Shown: positions 60,006 to 64,000 of the stretch, piece after piece
Numbering within the stretch: position 1 is the stretch's first letter
Layout of the letters: each line of letters starts with the position of its first letter
From: Bacteroidota bacterium
GTDB lineage: Bacteria > Bacteroidota > Bacteroidia > Bacteroidales > Dysgonomonadaceae
Direction: 5' to 3'
Length of the DNA: 64,000 nucleotides
Assembly: GCA_023424395.1 (NCBI GenBank)
Contig: JAFADY010000021.1
Location: 288,660 to 352,659, forward strand
Program-made: the position numbers and the translations under genes
Notes under the pieces: generated by a model
Told to the model about the DNA's origin: nothing
The model's database searches: none
Seen by the model: only the letters and a program-made list of their open reading frames with translations

Positions 60006-61760
60006 TTAAGCGTTATTCGATTTTTTTCTCTCGGTTACTTTCGGAAAGGTGATCATAAACGATAAGCCGCCTTCGGGGCGGTTTTTTGCTATGATGCTGC
60101 CGTGATGAAAGAACACGGCATTTTTCACGATGGAAAGTCCGAGGCCGGAACCGCCGGTATTGCGCGTACGGCCTTCGTTTATGCGATAAAACCGATCGAA
60201 AATTTTCACCAAATACTTATCTTCCACTCCTTCTCCAGTATCGTAAAATTCAAAGTAAATGGTGTCGTCTGTTTCGTTGTAGCAACTAATAACGATTTTT
60301 ATATTCTCTCCACCGTAAAAAATGGAATTTTCGGTTAAATTGCGAAATATGGAATAAAGAAGCGTGCGGCTTCCGTAAAGAACCACTTTCTCATCTACCT
60401 CAACTGTATAATCTATATTTTTTTGACGAAATTTTTCAGCCAAATCAATTCCCAATCCGTCCAGCATCTCTTTTATGTTCACTGCTTCTTTATGGAATCG
60501 GTTGGCTGCTTCTTCAATTTTGGTCAACATACTGATGTCCTGAATCAATTCGGATAAACGAATAGATTGAATATAAGCTCTTTCCACAAAATTATTGCGA
60601 CGTTCCACATCATTTTCATCCAATGTTTGAAGGGTCTCCAAATATCCCCTGATGCTTGTAACAGGTGTGCGTAATTCATGCGCGATGTTATTTGTCATTT
60701 CCTGTTTTAGAAGTCGTGTTTTCTCAGATTTGGTAATATCGCTGATATAGATCTCAAAACTTTCATCATCGAAAACGATAACCCTGACATTGAATTTCTT
60801 ACCGCTTTTTTCAATCCGGTGAGAAAAAACATTTTCTTTTCTTTTTTCTAGGTCGATAAAATGTATAATTTCTTCGAAATTAGGATCGGTAAAAACAGTT
60901 TCTATCTCCAACGTTGGATTATCTAAAATAACATTCAGGTATTGAAGGAAATGTGAATTGGCATAAATTTTCTTTCTGTTATCGGAAAAAATGGCAATTC
61001 CTTCTTCCGAATACTGAAAATGTTGTAATAGCTTTTCCCTTTCCAAAGCCAACTTTTTCCGATTTTCCTGAAGCAAATGATAGTTATCTATAATATCGGC
61101 GCTCACCTCTCCCACTTCATCGTTTGGAAAAGTGTATGCAGGCCTTACCGGATGACCGTTTTTGAGATTACTGGAAAATTCTTTGAGTTCTTTGATCGAT
61201 TTAGAGAATTTATTGGCGAAATTAATCATCAAAAAAACACAAACGATAAAGAAAAACAAAATATAGTAAATAAAACTATTGTTTGTATTGAGGAAACTCT
61301 TGAGTTGTATATCGTAAGGGAGCGCAACCCGTATGAAATAACCTTCGGGATATTTTTTTGCGTAGTAAAGATATTTTATATGATTGCTGTCGGACAAGCG
61401 GATATTGGCCCCACGTCCATTTCCGATTGATTTTTGAATTTCGGGACGATTGCTATGGTTTTCCATATTCCTTTCGTCCAATCTGTTGTCATATAAGACA
61501 TTACCACTTTCATCTATTAACGTAAGGCGTAAGTTTTCGGGCAGATAAGAAAGGATATTATCGAGATTTTGCACGTTTTTCGACCCCACAATATTATTAT
61601 TCATATACTTGTGAATAATATCGGCATTGTTATCGAGCATCTTTTCAAGGCTTTTTGTTCGTTCGCTTTTTATTTGTTCGCGTTCAAACAAAATGATCCC
61701 TATCGTAAAAACAGCGATAATGAGTGAAAAATATAGAATTATCCTTCGTTTATAAGACAT
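60006..61760 (-). CDS. Sensor histidine kinase (PhoR-like)
   Basis: A 584-residue inner-membrane kinase. Helix 1 (RIILYFSLIIAVFTIGIILF) and helix 2 (YYILFFFIVCVFLMINFANK, about 170-190) bracket a periplasmic sensor of roughly 140 residues; a HAMP-like linker and a PAS-like domain (about 245-340) follow. The H-box is NNIAHELRTPVTSIRGYLET with His361, and the ATPase has the N, G1 (DTGEGVEDKY), F (IFDRFYRI) and G2 (GSGLGLSIV) boxes. It starts 8 bases after the response regulator gene, so forms a two-component pair. Signal unknown. Confidence 0.95.
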   Translation of the reverse strand: MSYKRRIILYFSLIIAVFTIGIILFEREQIKSERTKSLEKMLDNNADIIHKYMNNNIVGSKNVQNLDNILSYLPENLRLTLIDESGNVLYDNRLDERNMENHSNRPEIQKSIGNGRGANIRLSDSNHIKYLYYAKKYPEGYFIRVALPYDIQLKSFLNTNNSFIYYILFFFIVCVFLMINFANKFSKSIKELKEFSSNLKNGHPVRPAYTFPNDEVGEVSADIIDNYHLLQENRKKLALEREKLLQHFQYSEEGIAIFSDNRKKIYANSHFLQYLNVILDNPTLEIETVFTDPNFEEIIHFIDLEKRKENVFSHRIEKSGKKFNVRVIVFDDESFEIYISDITKSEKTRLLKQEMTNNIAHELRTPVTSIRGYLETLQTLDENDVERRNNFVERAYIQSIRLSELIQDISMLTKIEEAANRFHKEAVNIKEMLDGLGIDLAEKFRQKNIDYTVEVDEKVVLYGSRTLLYSIFRNLTENSIFYGGENIKIVISCYNETDDTIYFEFYDTGEGVEDKYLVKIFDRFYRINEGRTRNTGGSGLGLSIVKNAVFFHHGSIIAKNRPEGGLSFMITFPKVTERKKSNNA

Positions 61761-61768
61761 TTAAAACT

Positions 61769-62461
61769 TTACTCTACGTTTTTTGGTTCCAAATTCAAAT
61801 AATAACCGAATCCGGATCGGTTAACGATTAAGGACGAATATACACCCAGTTTTTTACGCAGCCGGGTAATATGCACATCTACGGTTCTGTCCAACACAAA
61901 CTCGTTATCTCCCCAAACCTGGTTTAAAATTTCACTTCGGGTCAACACATTGGGCGAAGTTTGTGCCAGCAACAAAAGGATTTCGAATTCTTTTTTCGTG
62001 AGAGATACTTCGTTATCCTCAATGGTAACCCGATTGCTGATGGTATCAACTATCAGTCCCTGATACTGCCATTTTGCCTCGAGCGGTTTTTGACCTGCAC
62101 TTGCTCTTTTTAAAACGGCTTTGATCCTGGCTAACAATTCTTTCACGGAAAATGGTTTTGAGATGTAATCATCGCCACCCATTGAAAATCCTGTGAGCAT
62201 ATCGTTTTCCGTATTCTTAGCAGTTAAAAAGATAATGGGTATCAATTTTTCTTCTTTCCTCAATTTTTCCGCCATTTTATAGCCCGACATTCCTCCCATC
62301 ATCACATCCAATACAATAAGTTGATGGACATCTGTAAGAATATTCAAGGCTTCTTCTGCAGAGTTTGCTTCATCCACAATGTACCCTTCGTTTTCTAAAT
62401 TAAATTTTAGAATTTCGCAGATATCTTTTTCGTCGTCAACAACTAAAATCCTCTCTTCCAT
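61769..62461 (-). CDS. OmpR/PhoB-family response regulator
   Basis: A 230-residue regulator. The receiver has Asp9-Asp10 (ILVVDDEKDI), phosphoacceptor Asp52 (LIVLDVMMGG), Thr in FLTAKN and Lys in YISKPFSVKE. The C-terminal winged helix (VSLTKKEFEILLLLAQTSPN, then EILNQVWGDNEFVLDRTVDV) binds DNA. It is the first gene of the pair with the histidine kinase, transcribed from a TAACTTTG box about 45 bases upstream and away from the outer-membrane barrel gene, which could be a target. Confidence 0.96.
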   Translation of the reverse strand: MEERILVVDDEKDICEILKFNLENEGYIVDEANSAEEALNILTDVHQLIVLDVMMGGMSGYKMAEKLRKEEKLIPIIFLTAKNTENDMLTGFSMGGDDYISKPFSVKELLARIKAVLKRASAGQKPLEAKWQYQGLIVDTISNRVTIEDNEVSLTKKEFEILLLLAQTSPNVLTRSEILNQVWGDNEFVLDRTVDVHITRLRKKLGVYSSLIVNRSGFGYYLNLEPKNVE

Positions 62462-62504
62462 AAATTTACAATTTTGGATAATTTGCTTTTGGTTATAACT
62501 TGCA

Positions 62505-62512
62505 CAAAGTTA
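62505..62512 (-). promoter_or_regulatory. -7 element of two-component operon
   Basis: TAACTTTG on the minus strand fits TAnnTTTG; no -33 at standard spacing. A TAATTTTG box at 62666-62673 may serve the divergent gene. Confidence 0.5.
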
Positions 62513-62735
62513 CAACACTTATATTACAGACTTGTTACATTTTTGTTACAAAAATGTTAAGTTTATAATCTTTCTTTATTTTCGATAATTCCTTAAAAAT
62601 AGCTTATTTATCTATAAAAATAAGTTGTTTGTCTATTTCATACAACAAAAATGAAACGAGAATGTTAATTTTGTAGATTCAAAAGAAGCCATAGCGCACC
62701 ATCGGTGATTTAAATACCGTAAATAAAATTGTTGG

Positions 62736-64000
62736 ATGAAAAAAAATATTATTTTTTTACTGTTACTTCTGAGTATATTTCCTGTTTTAGGCCAAAATAA
62801 CGGAACCATTTCCGGTAAGGTTGTCGATCAAGACACACAAGATGCTATACCCCAAGCTAATATTAGAATTCTTCAACAGCGCGACAGCGCTTACGTAAAC
62901 GGAGTGGCAACGAATATGGAAGGACAATTTAGTATCGGTTTACCGAATGGAAATTATATTGTTCAGGTAACTTTTGTAGGTTACAATAATACGCATAAGA
63001 ATGTAACTATCAGCAATTCGGAGAAAAATATTCGATTAGGAACGATAGAACTTTCTCATGATAATATTCTCCTGGAAGATGCAGTGGTAACGGCTAAGGC
63101 GCCGGAGATTGTAGTGAAGGGCGACACTTTGGAATTTAATGCAGATTCTTACAAAGTAACGGAAAGCGCTGTGGTAGAAGATATTTTAAAGAAAATGCCC
63201 GGTGTTGAGATAGACAGCGAGGGTAAAATAACCATTAATGGCCGTGAGGTAAAAAAAATAATGGTTGATGGCGAAGAGTTTTTTAGTAGCGATCCTAAAG
63301 TAGCATCCAAAAATTTACCTGCCAAGATGGTAGATAAACTGCAAGTGCTCGACATGCAAAGCGATATGGCTCAAATGACTGGATTTGATGATGGCGAAGA
63401 AGAAACCATTATAAACCTCACCGTGCGTCCGGGCATGAAAGAAGGCTTATTGGGTAATGCTTTTGTTGGTTACGGAAGTAAACAGCGCTATGAAGCCAAT
63501 ACCATGGTGAATTATATGAAAGATAAAAACCAATACACGTTTCTTGGCGGATTAAATAACACCAACAATGCCGGTTTCACCGATTTAGCTTCATCCATGT
63601 TTGGAGGAATGGGCGGCGGCGGCAGAGGTGGCCGTTTTTGGGGAGGACAAAACGGTATAACCAAAGCGGGTAACGCAGGATTTAATTTCGTGCAGCAATT
63701 CAATGAAAAAATGAAATTAGGCGGCAATTTGCGTTATGGACATACTGATAACGATTTGTTATCGAAAACCCGTACACAAAACCTGCTAAGTGGAGGAAAC
63801 ACCATTGAAAATGAAAATAACGTAGCAAACAACCTCAGTCAAAATTTCAATATGGATTTTCGCTTGGAGTGGAATCCCGATACGTTAACTGAAATTATTT
63901 TCAGCCCCAGTGGCTCTGTTTACAACAACCGACGAAGCGAAACAAGTGATTTTATCACAACCCAAGAATTGACATCAGATTCTGTTAACTATGGTAATTC
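62736..64000 (+). CDS. TonB-receptor-like outer-membrane barrel, 5' part (partial)
   Basis: Open from the ATG at 62736 to the right edge (421 codons visible). Signal peptide (IIFLLLLLSIFPVLGQ), then a CarboxypepD_reg-like domain (GTISGKVVDQDTQDAIPQAN, about 22-105), then a plug-like domain with EFNADSYKVTESAVVEDILK and KKMPGVEIDSEGKITINGRE, and the start of the barrel including a Gly-rich loop (MFGGMGGGGRGGRFWGG). This is the architecture of Bacteroidota outer-membrane beta-barrel proteins that resemble TonB receptors without a clear TonB box. Substrate unknown. Divergent from the two-component genes. Confidence 0.88.
   Translation, partial: MKKNIIFLLLLLSIFPVLGQNNGTISGKVVDQDTQDAIPQANIRILQQRDSAYVNGVATNMEGQFSIGLPNGNYIVQVTFVGYNNTHKNVTISNSEKNIRLGTIELSHDNILLEDAVVTAKAPEIVVKGDTLEFNADSYKVTESAVVEDILKKMPGVEIDSEGKITINGREVKKIMVDGEEFFSSDPKVASKNLPAKMVDKLQVLDMQSDMAQMTGFDDGEEETIINLTVRPGMKEGLLGNAFVGYGSKQRYEANTMVNYMKDKNQYTFLGGLNNTNNAGFTDLASSMFGGMGGGGRGGRFWGGQNGITKAGNAGFNFVQQFNEKMKLGGNLRYGHTDNDLLSKTRTQNLLSGGNTIENENNVANNLSQNFNMDFRLEWNPDTLTEIIFSPSGSVYNNRRSETSDFITTQELTSDSVNYGN

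Noticed and set aside
1..64000. tRNA, rRNA, riboswitch and CRISPR signals
   Set aside because: All intergenic gaps were read; none shows a cloverleaf, a T-loop GTTCRA context with acceptor pairing, a recognised aptamer core, or regularly spaced repeats.

Overview
The window reads as chromosomal DNA of a member of the Bacteroidota, most likely order Bacteroidales (Dysgonomonadaceae or Porphyromonadaceae relatives fit, but I cannot fix the genus). The case rests on TAnnTTTG-type -7 promoter elements, A-rich leaders with weak Shine-Dalgarno sequences, a PorT component of the type IX secretion system, a SusC-style EVVVxxFGTQK motif, carboxypeptidase-regulatory-like domains, DUF5686 and Lnb envelope proteins, a long Bacteroidota-type SecA and purM, and a TonB-receptor-like barrel at the right edge. 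No rRNA, tRNA, CRISPR array or intact insertion sequence was found.

Layout. 1-12.4 kb: end of a glycosyltransferase, porT, a 2[4Fe-4S] ferredoxin, gap, menA, a ROK glucokinase, three surface-polysaccharide transferases (GT2, Caps_synth-like, Stealth), then purE, gcvH, a PAP2-like membrane protein, rpoN, rpmE2 and a secreted nitroreductase. 12.5-21.6 kb: envelope block with DUF5686, Lnb, a PafA-like phosphatase that has lost most active-site residues, and secA. 21.6-22.4 kb: small scar with a truncated lipoprotein, a toxin-tail-like ORF and repeat/IS-like debris. 22.4-31.5 kb: gyrA, a TPR protein, purM, prfA, pyrF and a CstB-like sulfur protein. 31.7-36 kb: small HTH-like protein, clpB, and a run of small accessory genes including a lone barstar. 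36-41 kb: a divergent VWA protein / ECF sigma / anti-sigma-like cluster carrying SusC-like modules, a hemolysin III protein and a pseudogene. 41-54 kb: two transporters (MFS, POT) and a full histidine-degradation set (hutH, cyclodeaminase, hutI, ftcD, hutU) that has been repeatedly invaded. 54-64 kb: cutC, GH20 hexosaminidase lipoprotein, nhaD, nfo, a YbjQ protein, a two-component system and the start of an outer-membrane barrel gene.

How it works together. The hut enzymes convert histidine to urocanate, imidazolonepropionate, formiminoglutamate, then glutamate plus formimino-THF, with ammonia released by the cyclodeaminase; nearby peptide-type transporters may feed it. All four gaps between neighbouring genes from hutH to ftcD hold a different repeat or hairpin made of reiterated words, and between ftcD and hutU lie a 1.3-kb ATPase cassette bounded by 51-bp direct copies of the ftcD 5' end and a decayed HepT-MntA toxin-antitoxin pair.

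The observations I rate highest are the ATPase cassette that duplicates and regenerates the start of ftcD, and the VWA/ECF/anti-sigma cluster in which pieces of SusC-type receptors have been reused, in permuted order, in non-receptor proteins.
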